DNA of 64,000 bases from Prevotella sp. (GTDB taxonomy: Bacteria > Bacteroidota > Bacteroidia > Bacteroidales > Bacteroidaceae), in NCBI GenBank assembly GCA_017417465.1, contig JAFPZD010000145.1, positions 26,644 through 90,643 of the forward strand, in the 5' to 3' direction. The position numbers were made by a program, and so were the translations under genes. Below, one piece after another: positions 45,332-54,207 of this stretch. The notes beneath the pieces are model-generated. The model saw nothing but the letters and a program-made list of their open reading frames with translations. It was not told the DNA's origin and made no database searches. Every line of letters starts with the position of its first letter. Within the stretch, counting starts at the first letter, position 1.

Positions 45332-47059
45332 ATGTGTGGAATAGTAGCAATACTGAACGTTCAGAAGCAGACTTCCGAACTGAGACAAAAGGCATTGAAA
45401 ATGAGTCAGAAAATCCGTCATCGCGGGCCTGACTGGAGTGGTATATATTGTGGTGGCACGGCCATCCTTGCTCACGAGCGACTGAGCATTGTCGACCCTG
45501 AAAGCGGAGGACAGCCCCTTTACAGCTCTGGCCACAAGCAGGCGCTGGCCGTGAATGGCGAGATATACAACCATCAGGAGATTCGTCGCCGCTACGTCGG
45601 GCAATACGAGTTCCAGACAGGCAGCGACTGCGAGGTCATCCTCGCTCTCTACCGTGAAAAAGGCATCAACTTCCTCGAAGACCTCAACGGCATATTTGCC
45701 TTTGCTCTCTACGACGAGGAGCGCGATGAGTTTCTGATAGCCCGCGACCCTATTGGTGTCATACCTCTTTATATAGGTTATGACAGCGACGGCACCGTCT
45801 ATGTGGCCTCCGAGCTGAAGGCCCTCGAAGGCCAGTGCGAGCGCTATGAGCCATTCCTGCCCGGCCACTACTATTGGAGTGTAGACCCAGGCCAGAAGTG
45901 GTACTATCGCCGCGACTGGATGCAGTATGACGCCGTGAAGGGCAATCCCGCCTCAGTCGAGGCTATCCGCGACGGTCTCACCGCAGCTGTTAAGCGTCAG
46001 TTGATGTCCGACGTGCCTTACGGCGTGCTCCTCTCCGGCGGTCTCGATAGTAGCGTTATCTCTGCTCTCGCCGAGAAGTTCTCAGAGCACCGCATCGAAG
46101 ACGATTCAAGGACTAAAGCCTACTGGCCACGCCTGCACTCTTTTGCCGTCGGACTGAAGGGAGCCCCCGATCTGGCAAAGGCCCGCCTTGTTGCCGACCA
46201 TATCGGCACCGTCCACCACGAAATCAACTACACCATCCAGGAGGGACTCGATGCCATCCGCGATGTCATCTACTTCATTGAGACCTACGATGTCACCACC
46301 GTCCGCGCCTCCACGCCAATGTACCTGCTGGCTCGCGTCATCAAGTCAATGGGCATCAAGATGGTACTCTCAGGTGAGGGCGCCGACGAAATTTTTGGTG
46401 GCTACCTCTACTTCCACAAGGCTCCATCGGCTCGTGACTTCCATGAGGAAACGGTGCGCAAGTTAGGCAAGCTCCATCTCTACGACTGTCTACGCGCCAA
46501 CAAGAGTCTGTCGGCCTGGGGTGTCGAGGGCCGTGTGCCTTTCCTCGACAAAGAATTCCTCGATATTGCCATGCGTACTAACCCAGAGGCCAAGATGTGC
46601 GGCCTCACCACCGACCCTATTCCCGCTGAAGCGCCTACCCGTAGTCTTTCTCCAAAGGGCGAAGGGAGATTTACCATCGAAAAGAAGATTGTGCGCGAAG
46701 CCTTTGCCGACTTACTACCCGAGGCAGTGGTCTGGCGACAAAAGGAACAGTTTTCCGACGGCGTCGGCTACTCTTGGATCGACACCCTCAAAGACATCAC
46801 TTCCAAAGCCGTGTCAGACGAGCAGATGGCCCACGCCGCCGAGTGTTTCCCCATCAACCCGCCAAAGAACAAGGAGGAGTATTACTATCGCAGCATCTTC
46901 GCTGAACATTTCCCTTCCGACTCTGCCGCCCGCAGCGTACCCTCGGAGGCCAGCGTTGCCTGCTCAACAGCTATCGCCCTCGAGTGGGATGCCACCTTCC
47001 GCAACATGAACGACCCCAGTGGCCGCGCCGTCAGGGGCGTTCACGAACAAGCGTACTGA
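45332..47059 (+). CDS. asnB: Asparagine synthetase B (glutamine-hydrolysing), with short repeat insert
   Basis: The 575-residue enzyme starts MCGIVAIL, giving nucleophile Cys2 after Met removal, followed by RHRGPDWSG and the synthetase domain with the pyrophosphate loop LLSGGLDSSVI and LSGEGADEIFGGYLYF. It makes asparagine from aspartate with glutamine. At residues about 424-446 the usual short MCGN-type loop before the KKIVREAF helix is replaced by LTTDPIPAEAPTRSLSPKGEG, coded by a repeat block shared with gltD and pyrG. It is the last gene of the amt-pyrG-purF-carAB-asnB operon and begins 16 bp after the carAB stop. Confidence 0.96.
   Translation: MCGIVAILNVQKQTSELRQKALKMSQKIRHRGPDWSGIYCGGTAILAHERLSIVDPESGGQPLYSSGHKQALAVNGEIYNHQEIRRRYVGQYEFQTGSDCEVILALYREKGINFLEDLNGIFAFALYDEERDEFLIARDPIGVIPLYIGYDSDGTVYVASELKALEGQCERYEPFLPGHYYWSVDPGQKWYYRRDWMQYDAVKGNPASVEAIRDGLTAAVKRQLMSDVPYGVLLSGGLDSSVISALAEKFSEHRIEDDSRTKAYWPRLHSFAVGLKGAPDLAKARLVADHIGTVHHEINYTIQEGLDAIRDVIYFIETYDVTTVRASTPMYLLARVIKSMGIKMVLSGEGADEIFGGYLYFHKAPSARDFHEETVRKLGKLHLYDCLRANKSLSAWGVEGRVPFLDKEFLDIAMRTNPEAKMCGLTTDPIPAEAPTRSLSPKGEGRFTIEKKIVREAFADLLPEAVVWRQKEQFSDGVGYSWIDTLKDITSKAVSDEQMAHAAECFPINPPKNKEEYYYRSIFAEHFPSDSAARSVPSEASVACSTAIALEWDATFRNMNDPSGRAVRGVHEQAY
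46605..46670. repeat. In-frame repeat block in asnB
   Basis: It contains ATTCCCGCTGAAGCGCCTAC and CCGTAGTCTTTC, a slightly diverged copy of the 33-bp block at 30403-30435, plus the half palindrome CTCCAAAGGGCGAAGGGAG. Confidence 0.8.
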
Positions 47060-47072
47060 TTCATACCCCGTT

Positions 47073-48314
47073 CTAAATCCACCGTTCTATCCTGCTCAAC
47101 GCCTCGTCGGTCTGCTCATGGCTGCCGAAAGCGGTAAGGCGGACATAGCCTTCGCCGCTAGGGCCGAAGCCCACACCGGGCGTACAGACAACGTGAGCAC
47201 CGTAGAGCATTTCCTCGAAGAACTGCCACGAGCGCGTCGCCCCCGGAGTCTTCATCCAGAGATAGGGTGCATGCTGGCCACCATAGATCGTGAATCCGAG
47301 GCGGCGCAGACGCTCCAGCATCGTATGAGCGTTCTGCATGTAGTAGTCGATGGTCTGGCGCGTCTGAAGCTTGCCCTCAGGGGTGTAGACGGCCTCTGCG
47401 GCGCGCTGTGAGATGTAGCTGGTGCCGTTGAACTTGGTCGACTGGCGCCGCAGCCACAGGTTGTTGAGAGGAATGCGCTCACCCGTCAGGGTGGCTGCCG
47501 TGAGGTCCTTGGGAACGACGGTGTAGCCACAGCGCACGCCTGTGAACCCGGCCTTCTTCGAAAACGAGTGGAACTCAATGGCACACTTGCGGGCGCCGCG
47601 AATCTCGTAGATGCTGTGGGGGATGTCGGAGGAGCGCTGCCCACCATCCTGAATATATGCCTCGTAGGCTGCATCGAAGAAGATGAGGGTGTCGTTGCGG
47701 AGTGCATAGTTCACCCACTTGCGCAACTCGTCCTTAGTGAGCGTCATGCCCGTCGGGTTACTGGGGTAGCAAAGGTAGATGACGTCTACACGACGGTCAG
47801 GCAGCTGCGGCACAAAGTTGTTCTCGGCGGTACAGGGCAGGTATACGACGTTCGACCATCGCCCCTGCTCGACAACGCCCGCACGGCCTATCATGACATT
47901 TGAGTCGATATAGACGGGATAGATGGGGTCGGTCACGCCGATGCTATTGTCCCAACGGATGAGCTCCTGAATGTTGCCGGTATCGCTCTTGGCGCCGTCG
48001 TTGATGAATATCTCACTGATGTCAAGGTGGACGCCACGGGGCAGGAAATCGTTCTTCAGGATGGCCTCACGCAGAAAGTCGTAACCCTGCTCAGGACCAT
48101 AGCCGCGAAAGGTCTCGGCATGAGCCATCTCGTCAGTAGCACGGTGCATGGCCTCGATGACAGCCGGACAGAGCGGGCGCGTCACGTCGCCAATGCCTAA
48201 CGAGATGACATCAACACCTGGATGAATGGCACGGAATGCGTTGACACGCTTGGCTACATCGGCAAACAGATAGTTGTCGGCCAGTTTCAGAAAGTGATCG
48301 TTGACTAAAGCCAT
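47073..48314 (-). CDS. dapL: LL-diaminopimelate aminotransferase
   Basis: The 413-residue PLP enzyme converts tetrahydrodipicolinate directly to LL-diaminopimelate. It opens with the family-typical NDHFLKLADNYLFADVAKRV, has GIGDVTRPLCPAV, and carries the PLP lysine in FHSFSKKAGFTGVRCGY. Length is normal. It follows dapF by 21 bp in one operon, giving two consecutive steps of lysine and cell-wall precursor synthesis. It is convergent with asnB. Confidence 0.96.
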   Translation of the reverse strand: MALVNDHFLKLADNYLFADVAKRVNAFRAIHPGVDVISLGIGDVTRPLCPAVIEAMHRATDEMAHAETFRGYGPEQGYDFLREAILKNDFLPRGVHLDISEIFINDGAKSDTGNIQELIRWDNSIGVTDPIYPVYIDSNVMIGRAGVVEQGRWSNVVYLPCTAENNFVPQLPDRRVDVIYLCYPSNPTGMTLTKDELRKWVNYALRNDTLIFFDAAYEAYIQDGGQRSSDIPHSIYEIRGARKCAIEFHSFSKKAGFTGVRCGYTVVPKDLTAATLTGERIPLNNLWLRRQSTKFNGTSYISQRAAEAVYTPEGKLQTRQTIDYYMQNAHTMLERLRRLGFTIYGGQHAPYLWMKTPGATRSWQFFEEMLYGAHVVCTPGVGFGPSGEGYVRLTAFGSHEQTDEALSRIERWI

Positions 48315-48335
48315 GGGGATTTACGATTTGAGGAT

Positions 48336-49166
48336 TTACAATTTACTACTTATTTCTCCATCAAAGACGAATTCGGCGGGACCGGAGAGCAGGATGTGAC
48401 CGTCGTCTTCACGCCATTCGACATGGAGTGTTCCGCCATCCATTACAATGGTACTTCGTCGGCCGGCGTGCCCTGCTAACATCGCAGCAACAGCCGTAGC
48501 ACAGGCGCCAGAGCCACAAGCCATCGTCTGACCGCTGCCACGTTCCCATACCCGTACACGGATGCGGTCACCGCCATCGATGCGGGCGAACTCGATGTTA
48601 CAGCGTTCAGGAAACGCCGGGTGGCACTCTAACCGCGGACCATCGGTGAGCACACGGTCCAGATGGTCGGTAAAGATGACGTAGTGCGGATTGCCCATCG
48701 ACACGAATGTTCCAGCAGGCAGGTCGGCACACTCAGAAGCCTCAGCCGACAGGAACTGCCGCCCATTGCTTAAAGCAGGGGCCAGCATGTCGACCGTGAC
48801 TTGCTCAACGGTGCCGTCCTGGGCAACCTTGAGCAGCAGGGTTTTGATGCCAGACAGGGTCTGCAGTCTTATCACCGTCTTGTCAGTAAGGCCCCGCTCG
48901 TAAAGATATTTGCCCACGCAGCGGGAAGCGTTACCACACATCAGGGCCTCTGAGCCGTCGGCATTGAAGATGCGCATGGAGAAATCGGCATCAGGCGCCA
49001 CCGGCGGGCCGATAAGCACCAGGCCGTCGCTGCCGATGCCGGTGTGGGGGGCACTCCATCGACGGGCCAACTCGTCTGGTTGGTCAATGGGAAAGCGCAT
49101 CGTGTCAACATAGATATAGTCGTTGCCGGCTCCGTGCATCTTGGTAAACTTCACTTTTGCTGTCAT
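48336..49166 (-). CDS. dapF: Diaminopimelate epimerase
   Basis: The 276-residue enzyme converts LL- to meso-diaminopimelate. Both catalytic cysteines are in their motifs: [12 protein letters not shown] and [24 protein letters not shown] marks the N-terminus. I choose the ATG at 49166 ([12 protein letters not shown]); the longer frame to 49229 crosses the promoter box. It is the first gene of the dapF-dapL operon. Confidence 0.95.
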   Translation of the reverse strand: MTAKVKFTKMHGAGNDYIYVDTMRFPIDQPDELARRWSAPHTGIGSDGLVLIGPPVAPDADFSMRIFNADGSEALMCGNASRCVGKYLYERGLTDKTVIRLQTLSGIKTLLLKVAQDGTVEQVTVDMLAPALSNGRQFLSAEASECADLPAGTFVSMGNPHYVIFTDHLDRVLTDGPRLECHPAFPERCNIEFARIDGGDRIRVRVWERGSGQTMACGSGACATAVAAMLAGHAGRRSTIVMDGGTLHVEWREDDGHILLSGPAEFVFDGEISSKL

Positions 49167-49196
49167 CCTTTTGCTAGTTAGTTTGGAAAATCGCTG

Positions 49197-49204
49197 CAAA
49201 GTTA
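49197..49204 (-). promoter_or_regulatory. -7 promoter box for dapF-dapL
   Basis: TAACTTTG followed by CAGCG on the minus strand, 30 bp before the ATG at 49166. The 340-bp gap between dapF and the gene at 49507 otherwise shows only AT-rich DNA and the box at 49482-49489. Confidence 0.65.
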
Positions 49205-49481
49205 CGGTTTTTATGTGAGAACGCCTCAAAAAAGAAGCGAAAGTTTTTCAAGAAGAGCAGTACTTGGTTACAAATCAAAAGAAAATCCAGTCTCTGGGTT
49301 TCAACCCCAAAGAAACGCAAGGTAAAAACAATAAAACGAAAACTCCTTGCGAATCACTATATCGCTTTTTGCCCGCTTCATCGCTGCTTCATGGACTTCG
49401 TGAAAGACTGCATCGATAGGGGAAAGTGTCACATTTTATTTTTTTTCACATCCATTCCTGCGCTATTTAATAAATAATGTG

Positions 49482-49489
49482 TATCTTTG
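49482..49489 (+). promoter_or_regulatory. -7 promoter box for the Xaa-Pro aminopeptidase gene
   Basis: TATCTTTG, 17 bp before the ATG at 49507. Confidence 0.65.
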
Positions 49490-49506
49490 CCGAAAATTTT
49501 CTCACC

Positions 49507-50904
49507 ATGTTTAGCAAAGACACATACGTAAAACGCAGAAATGAATTGAAGAAACTGGTGGGCCATGGGCTCATCGTTTTCTTTGGTAATAACGACGCGC
49601 CGACCAACTATCCAGCCAACTGCTATGCACCGATGCGACAGGACTCATCGTTCCTGTATTATTTCGGACAGCATCGCGACGGCTTGGTGGGCGTCATCGA
49701 CATTGACAACGACCGCGAGATGCTCTTTGGTGACGACATCGACATCGAGGACATCGTCTGGATGGGCTTCGTCCCCAGCGTCAGCGACCTGGCCGCCGAG
49801 GTGGGCGTCACGCTGACGGCCCCGATGGCGCAGCTGAAGGACATCGTAAACGGCAAATCGTCAGGTAGTAGACCTATCCATTTCCTGCCGCCTTACCGCT
49901 TCGACACGAAGATTCAGATCATGGACCTGCTGGGTATCCACCCGTCACAGCAGAAAGAGGCCGCCTCGCTCGACCTGATCAAGGCCGTGGTGAAGATGCG
50001 CTCGACAAAAGAACCGCAGGAGATAGAGGCCATCGAGCGGGCCTGCGACATAGGCTACGAGATGCACACTACGGCGCAGAAGCTGATCCGCTCAGGCATC
50101 ACCGAGCGCTATGTTGGTGGCCAGGTCGACGGCATCGCACGTTCGAAGGCTCAGGGTGTGTCGTTCGCCACCATCTTCTCGCAGCATGGCGAGATCATGC
50201 ACGGCAACCCCAGTGGTGCCCTGCTCGAAAACGGCCGACTGGCCCTGTGCGACGCTGGCTGCGAGCTCGACGACTACTGTTCGGACCACACCCGCACGAT
50301 GCCCGTCAGCGGCAACTTTACACAGCGCCAGCTGGAAATCTACCGCATCGTGGAGGAGTGTCACGACTACGTGCTCGAGGTGGCCAAGCCCGGCGTGAAG
50401 TATATGGACGTACACTTTGCCGTCTGCCGACTGATGACCGAGCGCCTGAAAGAGCTCGGCCTGATGAAGGGCGACACCGACGAAGCCGTCAGCCAGGGTG
50501 CCCACGCCATGTTCCTACCCCACGGGCTGGGACACATGATGGGCATGGACGTACATGACATGGAGGGACTGGGACAAATCTACGTCGGCTTCGACGACGA
50601 GACGCGCCCTAACCTGGAACAGTTCGGCACCAACTGCCTGCGCATGGGACGGCGCCTGCAGGAGGGCTTTGTCGTCACCGACGAGCCTGGCATCTACTTC
50701 ATCCCACACCTCATCGACCTCTGGCGCAAGGAGGGACACTGCAAGGACTTCCTCAACTTCGACCTGCTGGAGCAGTACAAGGACTTCGGAGGCATCCGCC
50801 TGGAGGACGACCTGCTCATCACCGCCGACGGCTGCCGCTTCCTCGGCACTAAGCGCATACCCTACCACCCAAAGGAGCTCGAAGAGTTTATGCTGCCATT
50901 CTAA
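49507..50904 (+). CDS. Xaa-Pro aminopeptidase (M24B family)
   Basis: The 465-residue protein has an N-terminal creatinase-type domain and a C-terminal pita-bread fold. Metal ligands appear in CDAGCELDDYCSDHTRTMP (two Asp), LPHGLGHMMGMDVHD (His), TDEPGIYF (Glu) and GGIRLEDDLLIT (Glu). It removes N-terminal residues before proline. The start is the ATG at 49507, just after the promoter box. A secreted C1 peptidase gene follows after 86 bp, so a peptide-degrading pair is possible. Confidence 0.92.
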   Translation: MFSKDTYVKRRNELKKLVGHGLIVFFGNNDAPTNYPANCYAPMRQDSSFLYYFGQHRDGLVGVIDIDNDREMLFGDDIDIEDIVWMGFVPSVSDLAAEVGVTLTAPMAQLKDIVNGKSSGSRPIHFLPPYRFDTKIQIMDLLGIHPSQQKEAASLDLIKAVVKMRSTKEPQEIEAIERACDIGYEMHTTAQKLIRSGITERYVGGQVDGIARSKAQGVSFATIFSQHGEIMHGNPSGALLENGRLALCDAGCELDDYCSDHTRTMPVSGNFTQRQLEIYRIVEECHDYVLEVAKPGVKYMDVHFAVCRLMTERLKELGLMKGDTDEAVSQGAHAMFLPHGLGHMMGMDVHDMEGLGQIYVGFDDETRPNLEQFGTNCLRMGRRLQEGFVVTDEPGIYFIPHLIDLWRKEGHCKDFLNFDLLEQYKDFGGIRLEDDLLITADGCRFLGTKRIPYHPKELEEFMLPF

Positions 50905-50949
50905 AAAACTAATTAACAATACAGTCTGGCAAAACTCCCCACAATCTGC

Positions 50950-50984
50950 CAGGCCCTCCCCTCCACGGAGGGGTCGGGGGAGGA
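50950..50984. repeat. Short family B-like palindrome upstream of the C1 peptidase
   Basis: CAGGCCCTCCCCTCCACGGAG followed by GGGTCGGGGGAGG. It ends 6 bp before the ATG at 50991 and overlaps the region where a ribosome-binding site should lie. Confidence 0.7.
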
Positions 50985-50990
50985 TAAACA

Positions 50991-52193
50991 ATGAAGAAAA
51001 CCTTAACACTCGCCCTGCTGGCCATGATGGCCCTCGGCACCCAGGCAGAAGAGAAAAAAGACTCTGCCGACCAGAACAGACCCGTGTTCACCACCATCAA
51101 GGAGAACCCCATCACGTCGATGAAGGACCAGAACCGATCGGGCACCTGCTGGTGCTACTCCACACTGTCGTTCTTCGAGGCTGAGATCCTGAAGGCCACG
51201 GGCAAGACCTACGACCTCTGCGAGTCGTTCGTCGAGAACAAGACTTACATGGACCGCGCCATCCAGGTGGTGCGCTATCATGGCGACTGCCAGTTTGCAC
51301 AGGGCGGCAGCGCCGAGGACGTGCTCGCCACACTGAAGCAGTACGGCATCTGCCCGGAGGACGCCATGCCCTTCCCTGGCTCACTCTATGGCGACTCCCT
51401 GAACAACTTCAACGAGTTCTTCTCGCTGCTGGAGCCTTACGTGGCTGCCGTCTCGAAGAGCAATGCAAAGAAGATTTCAAACCAGTGGAAGGTGGGCCTG
51501 CAGGGCATCCTCGACGCCTACCTCGGCGAGTGCCCCGAGAAGTTCACCTACGAGGGTAAGGAGTACACCCCGAAGTCGTTCGTGCAGAGCCTCGGCATCA
51601 ACCTCGACGACTATGTCAGCATCACCAGCTACACCCACCACCCCTTCTATACCGGATTCGCCGTTGAGGTGCAGGACAATTGGCGCTTCCCGCTGAGCTA
51701 TAACCTGCCGTTGGACGAGATGATGCAGGTCATCGACAACGCCGTGGAGAAAGGCTATACCGTGGCATGGGGCGGCGACGTCTCAGAGGAGGGTTTCACC
51801 CGTCAGGGACTGGCCTACGCCATCGATGGCGAGGCAGCAAAGAGCCTTGCCGGCAGCGACATGGCCCGCTGGCTGAAACTGACTGCCACCAAGCGTAAGG
51901 ACGTCATCGACTCGCTGGGTGTCAACGTGCCGGAGATTACCGTCACACAGGAGCTGCGTCAGGAGCGCTTCGACAACTGGGAGCTCACCGACGACCACGG
52001 CATGCTGATCTACGGTGTGGCCAAGGACCAGAACGGCAAGGAGTACTACATGGTGAAGAACTCGTGGGGCGAGACGGGCGAATACAAAGGCACCTGGTAC
52101 ATGACTAAGACCTTCATCGCAGCCAACACCATGGACTTCCTCGTCAACAAGAACGCCATTCCTAAGGACATCCGCAAGAAGCTCGGCATCTAA
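50991..52193 (+). CDS. Secreted C1-family cysteine peptidase (PepC/bleomycin hydrolase-like)
   Basis: The 400-residue protein has a signal peptide (MKKTLTLALLAMMALGTQA). The papain-type catalytic residues are Cys53 in SGTCWCYST, His336 in TDDHGMLIYG and Asn357 in VKNSWGETG, with the spacing of the bleomycin hydrolase group. Bacteroidota export such aminopeptidases to the periplasm. It probably shares peptide breakdown with the Xaa-Pro aminopeptidase upstream. Confidence 0.92.
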   Translation: MKKTLTLALLAMMALGTQAEEKKDSADQNRPVFTTIKENPITSMKDQNRSGTCWCYSTLSFFEAEILKATGKTYDLCESFVENKTYMDRAIQVVRYHGDCQFAQGGSAEDVLATLKQYGICPEDAMPFPGSLYGDSLNNFNEFFSLLEPYVAAVSKSNAKKISNQWKVGLQGILDAYLGECPEKFTYEGKEYTPKSFVQSLGINLDDYVSITSYTHHPFYTGFAVEVQDNWRFPLSYNLPLDEMMQVIDNAVEKGYTVAWGGDVSEEGFTRQGLAYAIDGEAAKSLAGSDMARWLKLTATKRKDVIDSLGVNVPEITVTQELRQERFDNWELTDDHGMLIYGVAKDQNGKEYYMVKNSWGETGEYKGTWYMTKTFIAANTMDFLVNKNAIPKDIRKKLGI

Positions 52194-52232
52194 GCATCAC
52201 GCAAGCGCCGACTCCGTTAACGGCAATAAAAA

Positions 52233-52280
52233 AACGGCACATTCTGTTAATTTTTTAGCAGGATGTGCCGTTGTTTCATT
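52233..52280 (+). terminator. Terminator after the C1 peptidase
   Basis: AACGGCACATTCTG (52233-52246) pairs with the segment ending ATGTGCCGTT at 52272, followed by TGTTTCATTTTTTATTT. Confidence 0.8.
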
Positions 52281-52289
52281 TTTTATTTC

Positions 52290-52297
52290 TATCTTTG
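52290..52297 (+). promoter_or_regulatory. -7 promoter box for recJ
   Basis: TATCTTTG, 65 bp before the recJ ATG and directly after the terminator. Confidence 0.6.
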
Positions 52298-52362
52298 TAG
52301 GCTAATTTGCCTTAATAGGCACTATTGGCAACTGTGAGCAGAAGACAAAAATAAACGATATA

Positions 52363-54093
52363 ATGAACTCTAAATGGAATTACCAACCACCATCAACCGA
52401 GCGACAGCAGGCGGCTAAAGAGCTGGCAGACAAGATTGGGATGAGCCCAATCCTGGCGCAGCTACTGCTGCAACGAGGCATCCGCACGGAGTCGGCGGCC
52501 AAAAGGTTCTTCCGTCCGATGCTCAACGAACTCATCGACCCGTTCCTTATGAACGATATGGACGTGGCCGTCGACCGATTGAACGATGCCATGGGACGGA
52601 AGGAGCGTATCATGGTCTACGGCGATTACGATGTGGACGGGTGCACTGCCGTCGCACTGGTCTACAAGTTTCTACAACAGTTCTACTCGAACATCGAGTA
52701 CTACATCCCTGACCGCTACGAAGAGGGCTACGGCATCAGCCGAAAGGGCCTCGACTACGCCAAAGAGAGAGACGTCAAGCTCATCATTGTGCTCGACTGC
52801 GGCATCAAGGCCATCGACGAGATAGCCTATGCCCAAGAGTTGGGCATCGACTTCATTATCTGCGACCACCACGTGCCCGATGATGAGCTGCCCTGCGCCG
52901 TCGCCATCCTGAACCCCAAGCGCCAGGACTCCACCTACCCCTTCAAGGACCTCTGCGGCTGTGGCGTCGGTTTCAAGTTCATGCAGGCTTTTGCCAAGAA
53001 CAATGGCATCCCCTTCTCACAACTGGTGCCACTGCTCGACTTCTGCGCCGTGAGCATTGCCGCCGACATCGTACCAGTGATGGGCGAGAACCGCATACTG
53101 GCGTTCCACGGTCTGAAACAGCTGAACCAGAATCCCAGCACCGGCATGAAGGCCATCATCGAGATTAGCGGACTGACGGGCCGCGAAATCACCATGAGCG
53201 ACATCATCTTCAAGATAGGCCCACGCATCAATGCCTCCGGACGTGTGCAAAACGGCACGGAGACCGTCGACCTGCTCGTCGAGAAGGACATCAAGAAGGC
53301 TGTCGCCATGGCCACGCACATCAACAAGTACAACGAGCAGCGCAAGGACATCGATAAGCAGATGACCGAGGAGGCCAACCAGATTGTGGAGCGCCTTGAA
53401 AGCCAGGAGCACCAGCCGGCCATCGTCCTCTACGACGAGGGGTGGAAGAAGGGCGTCGTGGGCATCGTCGCTTCACGCATGACCGAGATGTACTACCGCC
53501 CGACGGTGGTCCTCTCGTGTACCAACGGTATTGCTTCCGGATCAGCACGCAGCGTCGCCGACTACAACATCTACGACGCCATCAAGTCATGCCGTGACTT
53601 GCTGGAAAACTTTGGCGGCCATCCCTACGCCGTGGGACTGACGCTGAAGGTGGAAAACATTCCAGAGTTCCGCAGACGCTTCCAACAGTATGTCAGCGAG
53701 CATATCCTACCCGAGCAGACGCATGCGAAGCAGGAGATAGAGGCCGTCATCGACTTCAAAGACATCACGAAAAAGATGCACAACGACCTGAAGAAGTTCG
53801 CACCTCACGGACCTGACAATCCCAAACCTATCTTCTGCACACGTAACGTCTACGACTACGGCACGTCGAAGGTCGTAGGCAAGGCACAGGAGCACATCAA
53901 GCTCGAGCTCGTCGACTCGAAGTCATCGAACGTCATGAACGGCATTGCCTTCGGACAGAGTGCCGCCGCACGCTATATCAAGTCTAAACGCTCGTTCGAC
54001 ATTATCTATACCATCGAAGAAAACATCTACAAGCGCACCGAAGTGCAACTGCAGATTGAGGACATACAACCATCGGAGATTGAGAGTTCCTAA
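52363..54093 (+). CDS. recJ: Single-stranded-DNA-specific exonuclease
   Basis: The 576-residue protein degrades single-stranded DNA 5' to 3' in repair. DHH-family motifs are visible: VYGDYDVDGCTA, LDCGIKA, CDHHVP near residues 166-171, and in the DHHA1 domain ASGSARS and NFGGHPYAVGL. Length is normal. The final residues IESS and the stop codon are coded by the first unit of the repeat that leads into recQ. Its neighbour recQ is a natural partner, since RecQ and RecJ cooperate in processing DNA ends. Confidence 0.95.
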   Translation: MNSKWNYQPPSTERQQAAKELADKIGMSPILAQLLLQRGIRTESAAKRFFRPMLNELIDPFLMNDMDVAVDRLNDAMGRKERIMVYGDYDVDGCTAVALVYKFLQQFYSNIEYYIPDRYEEGYGISRKGLDYAKERDVKLIIVLDCGIKAIDEIAYAQELGIDFIICDHHVPDDELPCAVAILNPKRQDSTYPFKDLCGCGVGFKFMQAFAKNNGIPFSQLVPLLDFCAVSIAADIVPVMGENRILAFHGLKQLNQNPSTGMKAIIEISGLTGREITMSDIIFKIGPRINASGRVQNGTETVDLLVEKDIKKAVAMATHINKYNEQRKDIDKQMTEEANQIVERLESQEHQPAIVLYDEGWKKGVVGIVASRMTEMYYRPTVVLSCTNGIASGSARSVADYNIYDAIKSCRDLLENFGGHPYAVGLTLKVENIPEFRRRFQQYVSEHILPEQTHAKQEIEAVIDFKDITKKMHNDLKKFAPHGPDNPKPIFCTRNVYDYGTSKVVGKAQEHIKLELVDSKSSNVMNGIAFGQSAAARYIKSKRSFDIIYTIEENIYKRTEVQLQIEDIQPSEIESS

Positions 54094-54207
54094 TAGAGAA
54101 TTGAGAGTTGAGAGTTGAGAATTGAGAGTTCCTAATTGAGAATTGAGAATTGAGAATTGAGAGTTCCTAATTGAGAATTGAGAATTGAGAATTCGGGATT
54201 GAGAATT
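54079..54207. repeat. AATTGAG/GAGAGTTCCTAA repeat tract before recQ
   Basis: Sixteen or more units of AATTGAG and AGAGTTG; the longer unit TTGAGAGTTCCTAA occurs three times. It begins inside recJ and ends at the recQ ATG. Confidence 0.9.

Noticed and set aside
50905-50990. Riboswitch upstream of the C1 peptidase
   Set aside because: The structured part is a short copy of the dispersed GC-rich palindrome, not a recognisable aptamer.
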